A stretch of 64,000 nt of DNA from OCS116 sp051531935 (GCA_051531935.1 JAOPTR010000007.1:505747-569746); one strand, 5' to 3'; counted from the stretch's first letter, positions 16,752-25,913 are shown. Numbers and translations are program-made. The notes: generated from the letters alone by a model not told the origin.

Positions 16752-17726
16752 TTAAACAATGCCCAACGTGAGGTAAGATATGAAGAATAGTAGGGTTACA
16801 ATGCCACCAAATGCAATGTTAGATTTGAAAATCCGCAAACAAACAGCCGTATCGTCAAAGTCTAATTTAACAATTTGCCATGCAAGTTGCAAAGCGACAG
16901 GTAGCATTAATATAATGAAAACAAAGTTTAATCCCGCATAAAGCCCGCTAATAATAAAGCAAGTAACGGTTAAACTATATAAAACAGCAAGCCATAGCTT
17001 GGTTTTTTTGCCAAATAATATGGCGGTAGATTTAAGCCCGACCATCATGTCATCATCTTTGTCTTGATGCGCATATATAGTGTCATAGCCGATCGTCCAA
17101 AAAAATCCACCCAGATATAATATAAAAACTGCGGGTGATAAATAACCTGTAACAGCGGTAAAGCCAACCAACGCACCCCAGTTAAAAGTAAGCCCTAAAA
17201 AAGCTTGCGGCCAATGGGTAAAGCGTTTCATCCAAGGGTAGATAGCAACTAATATAAGCGATGTTGCACCCACAAATATAGTGAACCAGTTAAACTGAAC
17301 AAGCACCAATAGGCCTGCAAATAATAACCCAACCAAGAATTTTTTTGCTTGGGCTTTGGTAATGTCACCCGCGGGCAGGGGGCGGCTTTTGGTGCGTTCA
17401 ACCTGCATGTCATATTTATAATCAACTAAATCATTATAAACACACCCCGCACCGCGCATAATAATGGCGCCAACAGCGCATAAAATAACATATTTAATCT
17501 GCGAGAATGTCGAAAAGCTGTAACTGGTTTGAGCTATTTTAACTTCGCTCAATGCTACTATTTGCCCCCAAAAGCACGGCCACAATAGCAACCATACGCC
17601 AACAGGTCTGTCTAAACGCATCAATCTGGCATAGGGTCTGAATTTAAGAGGTAACCATTTGTCACTCCAATTTTCTTGGTGTGCGTCGGCTACTTTACTG
17701 TTGATCACTGGTTTGTTTTGCGGCAT
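16752..17726 (-). CDS. ubiA: 4-hydroxybenzoate polyprenyltransferase UbiA
   Basis: 324-residue integral membrane prenyltransferase that attaches the polyprenyl tail to 4-hydroxybenzoate in ubiquinone synthesis. The first Asp-rich motif is CVYNDLVDYKYDMQVERTKSRPLP in the first half (NDxxDxxxD) and the second is YAHQDKDDD (around residue 208). About eight to nine hydrophobic segments are visible. Length is a little above the usual 290 because of a soluble N-terminal stretch of about 25 residues. It heads a run with the CysQ-like gene. It differs from the other UbiA-superfamily member in the window, CtaB, which uses heme. Confidence 0.95.
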   Translation of the reverse strand: MPQNKPVINSKVADAHQENWSDKWLPLKFRPYARLMRLDRPVGVWLLLWPCFWGQIVALSEVKIAQTSYSFSTFSQIKYVILCAVGAIIMRGAGCVYNDLVDYKYDMQVERTKSRPLPAGDITKAQAKKFLVGLLFAGLLVLVQFNWFTIFVGATSLILVAIYPWMKRFTHWPQAFLGLTFNWGALVGFTAVTGYLSPAVFILYLGGFFWTIGYDTIYAHQDKDDDMMVGLKSTAILFGKKTKLWLAVLYSLTVTCFIISGLYAGLNFVFIILMLPVALQLAWQIVKLDFDDTAVCLRIFKSNIAFGGIVTLLFFISYLTLGIV

Positions 17727-17938
17727 GCGGTTTTCACCACCTTATAGTCTAACGATTCGATTTTACACTAACAACTTCATTAAAGTTATAGACACGCGCG
17801 TTTTTTTTACAACAAAAGACCTTGCAAAATTGACAATAGTTCAAATATTTACCTTTTGGTAACCATAATCCTGCAATTTAGCAATAAGTATCAAACCATA
17901 TACCTCCTATGGTCTACTTTTATATGAAAGATCAAAAA

Positions 17939-18586
17939 ATGAGCAGTATTAATTCCATCATCGCCCATGCCGATAATGTTAAAACCGCCGCGAATGAAAT
18001 TGCCGCGTCAACTCAAGAAGTTCAGCAAATTGGTGAAAATGCACTGAGTGACACAAATAATTCTCGCGATGGATTGATGAGCGCTGTAAGCGAAATTACA
18101 AATTTGGTGGAAGCTGTAACCCAAATTGAACAACAATTAAATGGCCTGCAAAAAAGCCTAGATAATGTTGGTAAAGTGGCTTCTACAATTGATGATATTG
18201 CCAAACAAACAAACCTTTTGGCGCTAAATGCCACCATCGAAGCTGCACGTGCTGGCGAAGCTGGTAAAGGCTTTGCGGTTGTTGCGGGCGAAGTGAAAGC
18301 ACTTGCCAACCAAACATCAACAGCGACAGGCGAAATTGAAAAAACACTGACTGAACTATCAGATCAAACCAAAATATTGATCGCACATGGTTCATCAACT
18401 GTGAAAACAGCCACAACTGTGCAAGAAAGCACAGACACAATAGGCAACGTAATCGACAGTGTGCAAGATGCTATTCATAACATGGCCTCATCATTGCAAA
18501 ATATTGCAACTAAAGTTAGCGATTTGAACACAGGTACAGATGCAATCCTAGCTGATTGCGATGCAAGCGAATCAGCAGCAGCATAA
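17939..18586 (+). CDS. Soluble methyl-accepting chemotaxis signalling domain protein
   Basis: 215 residues made almost entirely of an MCP cytoplasmic domain. The invariant hairpin tip is present (IDDIAKQTNLLALNATIEAARAGE, then GKGFAVVAGEVKALANQT), flanked by long heptad-patterned helices. There is no transmembrane segment, no HAMP and no recognisable sensor domain, and the helical bundle is short. It could be a cytoplasmic receptor, a fragment of a lost receptor, or an adaptor for CheA/CheW arrays. The frame is open from 17909 and an ATG also lies at 17924; I chose 17939 because only it has a GAAAGA box at good distance. A terminator follows directly. Confidence 0.75.
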   Translation: MSSINSIIAHADNVKTAANEIAASTQEVQQIGENALSDTNNSRDGLMSAVSEITNLVEAVTQIEQQLNGLQKSLDNVGKVASTIDDIAKQTNLLALNATIEAARAGEAGKGFAVVAGEVKALANQTSTATGEIEKTLTELSDQTKILIAHGSSTVKTATTVQESTDTIGNVIDSVQDAIHNMASSLQNIATKVSDLNTGTDAILADCDASESAAA

Positions 18587-18610
18587 ATAGTTATAAAATT
18601 TTAGAAAAAG

Positions 18611-18637
18611 GGAAAGCTTAGGCTTTCCTTTTTTTTT
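18611..18637 (+). terminator. Intrinsic terminator after the MCP gene
   Basis: Stem GGAAAGC/GCTTTCC around a TTAG loop, followed by nine T. It lies 25 bp after the stop codon and just before rsmE. Confidence 0.9.
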
Positions 18638-18658
18638 GTGATGCGCCATAAAAGAGCC

Positions 18659-19396
18659 ATGACCCAAGAAAACCACAAATTACCACGCCTATATGTAACG
18701 CAGGCGATTGTAGAAAATCAGCAAATTCCATTAGATCAAGAACAATGGCATTATATCCGTAATGTCATGCGGTTGGTCGATGGCGATAAGATGATGATTT
18801 TCAACGGTCAAGACGGTGAATGGCTAGCGTCGCTTATTTATGAGACCAAAAAGAGATTGGTCTTAAACCCAATAGAGCAAACTGCACAACAACCGCAACA
18901 ATCAGAATTACTATATGCCTTCGCACCGCTCAAAAAAGGCCGCCTAGATTATATGGTGCAGAAGGCCACCGAATTGGGTGCAAGCCAATTGCTACCCGTA
19001 TTAACCGCCTATACCGATAACCATAAAATTAAGCTTGAAAAGCTAGAAGCTAATGCCATTGAAGCGGCAGAACAATGCACAATGTTAAGCATTCCATCCA
19101 TATTAAAGCCTCAAAAATTCGATGCCTTCATTGAGCAATATTCTCAAACCCATCAAATTATATTTTGCGATGAACGCGCCGAAACAGTATCACCCATCAG
19201 TTTGATTGCTAGGTTAAAAGGCAAGCAAATTTGTGTTCTCATTGGGCCCGAAGGGGGCTTTTCGGCCGCCGAACGCAACGCATTGCTAGCTTTGGATTGC
19301 GTGCATGCCATTTCACTTGGCCCGCGCATTATGCGCGCCGATACAGCTGCGGTTGCCGCGCTTACCTTGGTACAGGCGACAATTGGTGACTGGTAG
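18659..19396 (+). CDS. rsmE: 16S rRNA (uracil-1498-N3)-methyltransferase RsmE
   Basis: 245-residue SPOUT-class methyltransferase that modifies U1498 of 16S rRNA using S-adenosylmethionine. It has the N-terminal PUA-like strand region (RLYVTQAIVENQQIPL, WHYIRNVMRL) and the C-terminal knot with LIGPEGGFSAAERNAL (around 190) and SLGPRIMRADTAAVAAL (around 218). A slightly longer start (GTG 18638, ATG 18641) would fall at the end of the preceding terminator's T-run; the ATG at 18659 has an AAGAG box. gshA follows 126 bp downstream, an order also known from other alphaproteobacteria. Confidence 0.93.
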   Translation: MTQENHKLPRLYVTQAIVENQQIPLDQEQWHYIRNVMRLVDGDKMMIFNGQDGEWLASLIYETKKRLVLNPIEQTAQQPQQSELLYAFAPLKKGRLDYMVQKATELGASQLLPVLTAYTDNHKIKLEKLEANAIEAAEQCTMLSIPSILKPQKFDAFIEQYSQTHQIIFCDERAETVSPISLIARLKGKQICVLIGPEGGFSAAERNALLALDCVHAISLGPRIMRADTAAVAALTLVQATIGDW

Positions 19397-19522
19397 TATT
19401 AACACAATTTAAGTGTAGAAAATCAATCAAAATTATTTGCCATTCACACGAAAATTTGACTTAACATTTGCAGTTCAACACCTATATAATGAGTGATTGC
19501 AACAAGTAGAAGGTCCTGAAAA

Positions 19523-20902
19523 ATGGCAAATAAATCTCGGTTAATTGAAAATAAGCAGGACCTCATAAATGCGTTAAGCCGCGGCTGTAAGCCCAAAGAG
19601 CAATGGCGCATTGGCACCGAGCACGAAAAATTCGGCTATTGTTTAGACCAATTCACCCCTTTGGCTTATGATGGCGATTGCGGCATCAAACAGTTGATGG
19701 AAAGCCTACGAGATGGCTTTGGTTGGACGCCAATGATTGAAGACAATAAGTTAATCGGCCTTAAAGCCCCTCGAACCGAAGCTAGCACCGATGTTTTAGG
19801 CTCAATTACTTTAGAACCAGGTGGACAGTTCGAACTTTCGGGCGCACCTTTAAGTACAATTCACGAAACTTGCCGCGAAGTACATAGCCATTTGCGCCAG
19901 GTGCGTGCCGTGGGCGATGAACATTGCCGTGGCTTTATTGGCCTTGGGTTTGCCCCAAGTTGGAAATTAGAAGACGTGCCAATTATGCCAAAAGGCCGCT
20001 ATAAAATAATGCGTGAATACATGCAAACTGTGGGTAGCCTTGGCCGCGAGATGATGTTCCGCAGCTCAACAGTGCAGGTGAATTTAGATTTTTCATCGGA
20101 AGCCGATATGCTTAAAAAAATGCGGGTTAGTTTGGCGTTACAACCCATTGCCACAGCATTATTTGCAAATTCACCATTTAAAGATGGCAAGCCAAATGGC
20201 TTTTTAAGTTATAGAAGCGAAGTTTGGAAAGACACCGATAACAGCCGCACAGGCATGTTAGCATTTATGTTTGACGAAGGCGCGAGCTTTGAAAGCTATG
20301 TCGACCATGCACTAGATGTTCCCATGTATTTTGTGTATCGCGATGGCCAATATATCAACGCCACAGGCGAAAGCTTCCGTGATTTCTTGGCTGGCGAACT
20401 AAAATGCCTGCCAGGCGAAAAACCAACAATGAGTGATTGGGAAGATCATTTAACAACCTTATTCCCCGAAGTGCGTATGAAACAATTCTTAGAAATGCGC
20501 GGTGCAGATGCAGGCTCATGGCAAAACCTATGTGCATTGCCTGCTTTATGGGTTGGCTTGCTATATGATGACAGCGCGTTAGACCAAGCCTATCAGCTTA
20601 TCAAAGACTGGAGCACAGATGAAATGCTAGCCTTGCGTAATGCTGTGCCGAAAACTGCGCTTAAAACACCATTTAGAAATGGCACAGTTCAAGACATTGC
20701 CAAACAAATGGTCGACATTTCCCGCCAAGGTCTAACTGCACGTAACATGCAAGATGGCAACGGCGATAATGAAGCGCATTTTATCGACAATATCGCAGAG
20801 ATTGCCCAGTCAGGCCGTACAAATGCCGAGATAATGCTCGACAAATTTCATGGTGAATGGAATGGCGACATCAACCAAATCTTCAAAGAATATTCTTACT
20901 GA
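19523..20902 (+). CDS. gshA: Glutamate-cysteine ligase (plant/alphaproteobacterial type)
   Basis: 459-residue ATP-dependent ligase forming gamma-glutamylcysteine, the first step of glutathione synthesis. Characteristic segments are RIGTEHEKFGY (around 27), SITLEPGGQFELSGAPL (around 92), FIGLGFAPSW, MREYMQTVGSLGREMMFRSSTVQVNLDF (from about 154) and EMRGADAG (around 325), as in the GCS2 family of plants and alphaproteobacteria and unlike E. coli GshA. An AGAAGG box precedes the ATG. A LysR regulator gene converges 13 bp after the stop codon. Confidence 0.95.
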   Translation: MANKSRLIENKQDLINALSRGCKPKEQWRIGTEHEKFGYCLDQFTPLAYDGDCGIKQLMESLRDGFGWTPMIEDNKLIGLKAPRTEASTDVLGSITLEPGGQFELSGAPLSTIHETCREVHSHLRQVRAVGDEHCRGFIGLGFAPSWKLEDVPIMPKGRYKIMREYMQTVGSLGREMMFRSSTVQVNLDFSSEADMLKKMRVSLALQPIATALFANSPFKDGKPNGFLSYRSEVWKDTDNSRTGMLAFMFDEGASFESYVDHALDVPMYFVYRDGQYINATGESFRDFLAGELKCLPGEKPTMSDWEDHLTTLFPEVRMKQFLEMRGADAGSWQNLCALPALWVGLLYDDSALDQAYQLIKDWSTDEMLALRNAVPKTALKTPFRNGTVQDIAKQMVDISRQGLTARNMQDGNGDNEAHFIDNIAEIAQSGRTNAEIMLDKFHGEWNGDINQIFKEYSY

Positions 20903-20915
20903 TTAGTCTCAACTA

Positions 20916-21812
20916 TCACTCGGCAGCTTCTGCAAAATTACGCAACCCATTGGTGCCTAAGGTTGCCAAGCTGTCGCAAATATGTTGCGACAATATTTCG
21001 GCAGCAGATGAAAGCGGTGTTAGTGGCTTAAGCAGTAAAATATCACTTGTGCCTAACTCAGCAAAGCCTTCATCAGGGCCTAACGTACGCATGCCGGGGC
21101 GTAAACCGCTTTCGGCAATGGCGGTTACAGCCAAACCTGCAATAACTGTCGAGGCGATAACTGCATGGTTACGCGCTTGATATGCAATCCGATATGGTCT
21201 GCCCATTTGTTTCAAAGTACGTGTGGCTTGGTTGCTCCAACAGCAATCATCAGCACATACAGCCAATGGCAAAACATCTTGTAATTGCGCACTATGTGTG
21301 GCGCTTGTTGCCCAAACGAGGCGCTCGCGTTTGAGCAATTCACCTTGCTCGGTAAACGCACTACCTGTGCCAATTGCCAAGTCCAGATCACCTTTTTGCA
21401 ATTGTTTGGCAACATAATCACTGCCATCACAAATAATCGAAACTTCGACATTCGGGTTTGAATATGAAAATCGCGCTAAAATTTCTGGCAAATAACGTTC
21501 AGCGTAATCATCGCCAATACCAAGGCGCACAAGGCCAGATATTTCGGGCTGTGTGATGGTTAGCAAGGCTTCGTTGTTAAGCCGAATGATGCGACGGGCA
21601 AAATTAAGCAAAATGTCGCCATCTCTAGTGAGACGGTTAATACGGCCTTCTTTGTAGAAAAGTTTTTTCCCAATAGTTTCTTCAAGGCGCTTCATTTGCA
21701 TGGATACAGCACTTTGTGTTTTAAACACTTCGCGTGATGCAGCGGTAAAACTGCCTGATTCGGCAATCGCCAAAAATGTACGAAGATTATCCATATCCAA
21801 AATTTGCGCCAT
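20916..21812 (-). CDS. LysR-family transcriptional regulator
   Basis: 298 residues. The N-terminal winged helix-turn-helix is clear: MDNLRTFLAIAESGSFTAASREVFKTQSAVSMQMKRLEE (residues about 7-45). It is followed by a linker and a two-lobed effector-binding domain (VRLGIGDDYAERYLPEILARF). The frame is open 19 codons upstream, but the ATG at 21812 has an AGGGG box. It does not match LsrB, the known glutathione regulator, as far as I can recall; its targets could be the divergently placed small genes at 22.05-22.57 kb, which is only inferred from position. Confidence 0.9.
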   Translation of the reverse strand: MAQILDMDNLRTFLAIAESGSFTAASREVFKTQSAVSMQMKRLEETIGKKLFYKEGRINRLTRDGDILLNFARRIIRLNNEALLTITQPEISGLVRLGIGDDYAERYLPEILARFSYSNPNVEVSIICDGSDYVAKQLQKGDLDLAIGTGSAFTEQGELLKRERLVWATSATHSAQLQDVLPLAVCADDCCWSNQATRTLKQMGRPYRIAYQARNHAVIASTVIAGLAVTAIAESGLRPGMRTLGPDEGFAELGTSDILLLKPLTPLSSAAEILSQHICDSLATLGTNGLRNFAEAAE

Positions 21813-22049
21813 GATCCAACCCCTATATAAAGCATCAATAATATTGTTATGATGGTAACTTGCATTCAATTTGTTAAACAGTCAATCTACGGACAACATA
21901 TTTATTTTATTTGAGTGGATAACCCAACCTATCAATTTTGTTGAACTAACTATAAATAGTTTTGACTTGAAAAAAAATCAGAATATTGTATTAACCAAGC
22001 ATGCAGTCAATTTTTGGCGGCTATACATTAACAATTGTGGAGGATTACT

Positions 22050-22139
22050 ATGACTATATTTAACTTTAAATCCTCTGGATTTGTGCTTTGGCGGATCGGT
22101 ACACCCTTACTGTCATATCGTCTCGCAACGGCAGCATGA
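22050..22139 (+). CDS. Small 29-residue ORF with strong ribosome-binding site
   Basis: Reading frame of 29 codons (starts MTIFNFKSSGF, ends YRLATAA) preceded by TGTGGAGGAT at ideal spacing from the ATG. The product is basic and aromatic-rich with an amphipathic look. It lies between the LysR gene and a DUF1127-like gene. It could be a short leader peptide, a DUF1127-like small protein that has lost its end, or chance. No homologue is recognised. Confidence 0.4.
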   Translation: MTIFNFKSSGFVLWRIGTPLLSYRLATAA

Positions 22140-22291
22140 ATCCGTCTAGAAATTAGACCATTCAGCACCTGTAGCAGACAATTTCCTTGAAGAAATAATT
22201 TTTCAACTACAAAAAATTTGCGCCTAAATTCCGATTTATTCGAAAATCAGCGCATCATCACTGGCGTTCATACGTCAAGAAAGGAGTGTCT

Positions 22292-22570
22292 ATGCAAATA
22301 GCAACCACAAATAACCAATCTCAACGGCCTCATTTTGTGCCGACATATTATTCAAATAAAAAAGAGAACGAGAAAATGTCGAAAATAGTATTTGTAAAGT
22401 TTTTACGAAAATTCTTTTGGATGAGTAAAGCAGATCATGGACATTCCGATGTGCATTTATCTGATCATCTTAAAAGAGATATTGGCCTTATTGATAGCGC
22501 TGCAAAACCAAATGCACGCAGTAATGACAGCCTTTTGCCAAAATTACCAATTGGGAATATTTGGCTTTAA
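22292..22570 (+). CDS. DUF1127-like small protein
   Basis: 92 residues. The segment HLSDHLKRDIGLID near residue 62 resembles the C-terminal core of DUF1127 (YjiS-like) proteins, which read hL.RDIGL. The N-terminal 35 residues are polar and unlike the family. The ATG at 22292 is preceded by a perfect AAAGGAGTG box; an upstream start at 22286 lies inside that box and is unlikely. Small DUF1127 proteins are often stress- or RNA-related in alphaproteobacteria, but the role here is unknown. A terminator follows. Confidence 0.7.
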   Translation: MQIATTNNQSQRPHFVPTYYSNKKENEKMSKIVFVKFLRKFFWMSKADHGHSDVHLSDHLKRDIGLIDSAAKPNARSNDSLLPKLPIGNIWL

Positions 22571-22587
22571 CAGCATGAAAAATTAAA

Positions 22588-22618
22588 AATGGCTCAGATC
22601 ATCTCTGGGTCATTTTTT
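22588..22618 (+). terminator. Intrinsic terminator after the DUF1127-like gene
   Basis: 11-bp stem AATGGCTCAGA/TCTGGGTCATT with two plus-strand G-U pairs, then a T-run. The 3' arm contains the stop codon of the converging MATE gene (22610-22612). Confidence 0.85.
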
Positions 22619-24010
22619 GCTGCGTTGCCTAAACCCTGTTTCAGGGCCCTTGCCATCATTCATATTGGCTAATTTATTAATGATATATATACTGGTCGCC
22701 AGTGCCGAGATGCCAAAAATAACACTGCCCACGCCATTGCCAAAAAATATGCCCTCTGCACCCATATTATACGAAAAATACATTACGAACGGAATGGTGC
22801 CAATGGTCGCTTTGCCAAAGTTAAACGCAGTGGAAACCAACGGATATCCTAAATTGTTAAAGGCAGCGTTGGCTACAAATAATATACTATAAAACCCAAA
22901 AGCAGGGCCAATCCATATAGCGGTAAACCGTAGGAATTTCTCGGCTTCGCCCGTCGCACCAAAAATTGAAATTAAAGAGTCTATATTGAGGTAAAACAAA
23001 ACTGAGGCAATGATGCTATAAATGACCACAAAAATCATACTGTCACATAGTGTGCGTCGCACGCGGCTAAAAATCCGAGCGCCAAAATTTTGCCCGTATA
23101 TAGGCCCAACGGCACCAGATAACGCAAACAATACACCAAATACCAACGGTGTTAGACGACCAGAGAGCGACCAGCCTGCCATATAACCTTCGCCAAATTT
23201 AGCCATTTCCCATGTCATATAAGCGTTGCCAATGGGCGATGCTAATTGGGTTGCCATTGCGGGCAGGGCGATGGCCAGTATAATTGGCAATTGTGCTTTA
23301 AAGACAGGCATCGAGAATTTTGCCGAAAAATCATGTTTTGCATATATTAAATATAATGCTGAACAACCAATAGATATGCGTGCTGCAAAAGACGCCCATG
23401 CTGCGCCTTCAATGCCCATATCAAATGTAAAAATGAATAATGGGTCTAATATTATATTCACAACCGAGCCAGAAAGCATGGCAAACATGGCCATTTTGGG
23501 AGCGCCCATAGCGCGCACCAACCCACTACCCGACATGCCTAATGACAATATCGGCAGGCTTGGTAAAATAATCGCTAGATAACGCGAGGCATAGTCTAAA
23601 CTTGCCCCTTCTGCACCGACCATTTTTAAAAAATCGTCTCTAAATGTCCAAGTGATGATGGCCGTGATGACGGTGAAAGTCACAGAAACAGCAAAATTAT
23701 TAAGCGCTAAACCGCGGGCTTTCTTGTCATTTTTCTCCCCTATGGCTTTGGCAACCGTGGCCGACATAGCAATTGATAAGCCTATAGCAAAGCTCATGTT
23801 AAAAAACATAATGCTTGCGGCCAGCCCAAGTGATGCGATTATTGCCTGGTCTTCTAATAGTGATAAATAATATAGATCAATTAAATCCACAGCAAAAATT
23901 GAAACAAGACCGATGGATGCGGTGCTCACCATGGTAATAACGTGCCCCATAATAGAGCCAGTTACAAACCGAGCGGTCACTTTGGTTTTAGTTTTACTAT
24001 TTGAGGGCAT
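22610..24010 (-). CDS. MATE-family efflux transporter
   Basis: 466 residues with about twelve hydrophobic segments in the two-bundle arrangement of the multidrug and toxic compound extrusion family. Typical segments include ISLGLAASIMFFNM-like helix 2, LSGSVVNIILDPLFIF (around 185) and LFALSGAVGPIYGQNFGAR (around 290). It would export a substrate in exchange for Na+ or H+; the substrate is unknown. The ATG at 24010 lies inside the end of the IalB gene (14-base overlap), suggesting coupled translation. The stop codon is within the opposing terminator. Confidence 0.9.
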   Translation of the reverse strand: MPSNSKTKTKVTARFVTGSIMGHVITMVSTASIGLVSIFAVDLIDLYYLSLLEDQAIIASLGLAASIMFFNMSFAIGLSIAMSATVAKAIGEKNDKKARGLALNNFAVSVTFTVITAIITWTFRDDFLKMVGAEGASLDYASRYLAIILPSLPILSLGMSGSGLVRAMGAPKMAMFAMLSGSVVNIILDPLFIFTFDMGIEGAAWASFAARISIGCSALYLIYAKHDFSAKFSMPVFKAQLPIILAIALPAMATQLASPIGNAYMTWEMAKFGEGYMAGWSLSGRLTPLVFGVLFALSGAVGPIYGQNFGARIFSRVRRTLCDSMIFVVIYSIIASVLFYLNIDSLISIFGATGEAEKFLRFTAIWIGPAFGFYSILFVANAAFNNLGYPLVSTAFNFGKATIGTIPFVMYFSYNMGAEGIFFGNGVGSVIFGISALATSIYIINKLANMNDGKGPETGFRQRSKK

Positions 24011-24572
24011 CAAATCCCTCTGCCAATCCGTCTAACTTAATCGGGATTGAGAGACCATCTTCTGGTGTTAAAAACACCGTAAAAGAAGCTGTTTTTGCTT
24101 GTTTTAGTGTGGTGAGTAATGGTTGAGATAATGTTGCAACTGCGGTGCAGCCGTTAGGCAAACAGCGTAAAAACCCTGTAAGGCCCAAATTTTCACCATC
24201 AATATTCATCCCAACACCTGTTGGAATCAAAACGCCAAGCGGAACCAAAATTTTAATCAGGCCAGCAGGCTTTTCGCTAGAATTGGTTGATATGGTGGTT
24301 GTGCCGTCATCTTTAGAGATCAATACGGTTAGGCCAAAGCGAGGGCGGTTTTCAGCCGCAACACTTTGAAACAAAGCACAGGCATCTTTGGTTGGTGCAT
24401 TTGCGCCATTTGAAGGTATGGTTTCAGGTGCGGCAATCTCAGAACAATGTAAAAGCCAGTTGCCAAATTTTTTGTTTGGCTGCGCAGCTTGGGTTTGCGA
24501 AACAACAAAAGCACAAATAAATAAGCTTAGCCCCAACATTTGCAAAATTTTATTTACGCTGATTCTCATCAT
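23997..24572 (-). CDS. Invasion-associated locus B (IalB) family protein
   Basis: 191 residues, exported: an N-terminal signal peptide ends near QTQA-A (residue about 29). The mature part begins KKFGNWLLHCSE and carries the family core KILVPLGVLIPTGVGMNIDGENLG followed by FLRCLPNGCTA (around 140-150), with Cys pairs likely to form disulfides. IalB was named in Bartonella, but the family is widespread in free-living alphaproteobacteria, so no virulence role is implied. It overlaps the downstream MATE gene. Confidence 0.88.
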   Translation of the reverse strand: MMRISVNKILQMLGLSLFICAFVVSQTQAAQPNKKFGNWLLHCSEIAAPETIPSNGANAPTKDACALFQSVAAENRPRFGLTVLISKDDGTTTISTNSSEKPAGLIKILVPLGVLIPTGVGMNIDGENLGLTGFLRCLPNGCTAVATLSQPLLTTLKQAKTASFTVFLTPEDGLSIPIKLDGLAEGFDALK

Positions 24573-24734
24573 TAATATTACCTCAAAATTACCCGCGACT
24601 CACCCAAATATAGCTCAAATCTAGACGATGAATAGATGTTTATTACAAATAATTGTCTAACTTAATAATGTGGCGATTGTTGTACATTAGTTTTATTCAT
24701 GTAATTGACCGTCAGGCTAAATGATTCAAAAGAT

Positions 24735-24748
24735 TTGATATATATCAA
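24735..24748. promoter_or_regulatory. FNR/FixK-type box upstream of ctaC (distal)
   Basis: Perfect palindrome TTGAT-ATAT-ATCAA, matching the FNR/FixK consensus TTGAY-N4-RTCAA. It lies 272-285 bp before the ctaC start codon, in the 447-bp space between the divergent IalB and ctaC genes. Confidence 0.75.
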
Positions 24749-24884
24749 CAACACCAACATATCCCTTGTGAAATCGTGCATTTTGCCTATAAATTAAGGG
24801 TATATTCAAGAGTTATTCAGCAAAATGGTTTTTCTACAGTTTGTAATGGTTTTAATTTGTTGAATTATGTGAACAATTGAGTTA

Positions 24885-24898
24885 TTGACATAAGTCAA
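24885..24898. promoter_or_regulatory. FNR/FixK-type box upstream of ctaC (proximal)
   Basis: Palindrome TTGAC-ATAA-GTCAA, also a full match to TTGAY-N4-RTCAA. It lies about 122-135 bp before the ctaC start. Two such boxes in one promoter region suggest oxygen-responsive control of the terminal oxidase; whether activation or repression cannot be told from sequence. Confidence 0.7.
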
Positions 24899-25019
24899 AC
24901 TATAGCTAGTTTGCGTGCGTAAAAGTGATATTATCCCTGCACTTAGCAGTGAAAACCATAATTTGCGACGCTTTATAATAAAATTAAGGGAAACTCGGTT
25001 CAGGGTTTTGACACTAAAT

Positions 25020-25895
25020 ATGATGAATCATTCTAAGAATTTCAAGAGTTTGGTATGGCAAAAACTTTCTGCCGTATTTTTTGCTATGACTGGTCTGCTC
25101 TCTGCCTCTACAGCTTTTGCTGGCGAGAATGACTATGGCATAGCTAGCGATTGGCAAATGGACACACAAGCCCCCGCAACTGATTTAATGTCAAATATGA
25201 TTGACTTTCATAATCTGCTATTGTGGATTATCGGCTTAGTCGTTGTCTTTGTTGCAGGATTATTGCTGGTTGTGATTTTTAAATACAATGCAAAAAGCAA
25301 CCCTACACCCGCAAAATTCACTCACAATACTCTTATAGAGATCATCTGGACAGTCGCGCCGATTATGGTTTTGGTTATCATCGCCATCCCTTCATTTGAT
25401 TTGCTATATAAGCAACGTGTTATTCCAGAGCCAGATTTCACCATTAAAGTGGTTGGTAATCAATGGTATTGGTCTTACGAATATCCAGATCATGGCGACA
25501 TCGCATTTGATTCGGTAATGGTTCCTGAAGATGAGCTAAAAGAAGGCCAACCCCGTCTACTTGCTGTGGATAATGAGGTTGTTGTTCCTGTTAACAAAAC
25601 GGTTCGCTTGGTAGTGACAGGTGCTGATGTTATTCACGCTTGGACAATCCCATCATTCGGTGTGAAAATTGATACTGTGCCAGGTCGTTTGAACGAAGCT
25701 TGGTTTAAAGCCAATCGCGAAGGCATTTATTATGGCCAATGTTCTGAACTTTGCGGCAAAGACCATGCGTTTATGCCCATTGCAGTACGTGTTGTAAGCG
25801 AAGGCGAATTTGCCAAATGGCTCGAGGATGCAAAAGTTAAATTTGCCTCCATTCCACTACAAATTGAAGTTGCTTCGTTAAGCGCAGCAGAATAA
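25020..25895 (+). CDS. ctaC: Cytochrome c oxidase subunit II
   Basis: 291 residues. A signal peptide ends around LSASTAFA-GE (residue about 35), two transmembrane helices follow (about 65-90 and 108-130), then a periplasmic cupredoxin domain. The CuA site is visible as YGQCSELCGKDHAFMPI (two Cys, His, Met) plus the upstream His in VIHAWTIPSFGVK. The aromatic QWYWSYEY patch for electron entry is present. The frame is open to 24915, but the ATG pair at 25020/25023 gives a normal signal peptide. First gene of the aa3 oxidase cluster. Confidence 0.97.
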   Translation: MMNHSKNFKSLVWQKLSAVFFAMTGLLSASTAFAGENDYGIASDWQMDTQAPATDLMSNMIDFHNLLLWIIGLVVVFVAGLLLVVIFKYNAKSNPTPAKFTHNTLIEIIWTVAPIMVLVIIAIPSFDLLYKQRVIPEPDFTIKVVGNQWYWSYEYPDHGDIAFDSVMVPEDELKEGQPRLLAVDNEVVVPVNKTVRLVVTGADVIHAWTIPSFGVKIDTVPGRLNEAWFKANREGIYYGQCSELCGKDHAFMPIAVRVVSEGEFAKWLEDAKVKFASIPLQIEVASLSAAE

Positions 25896-25913
25896 ATAAG
25901 GGTTTATAATATT

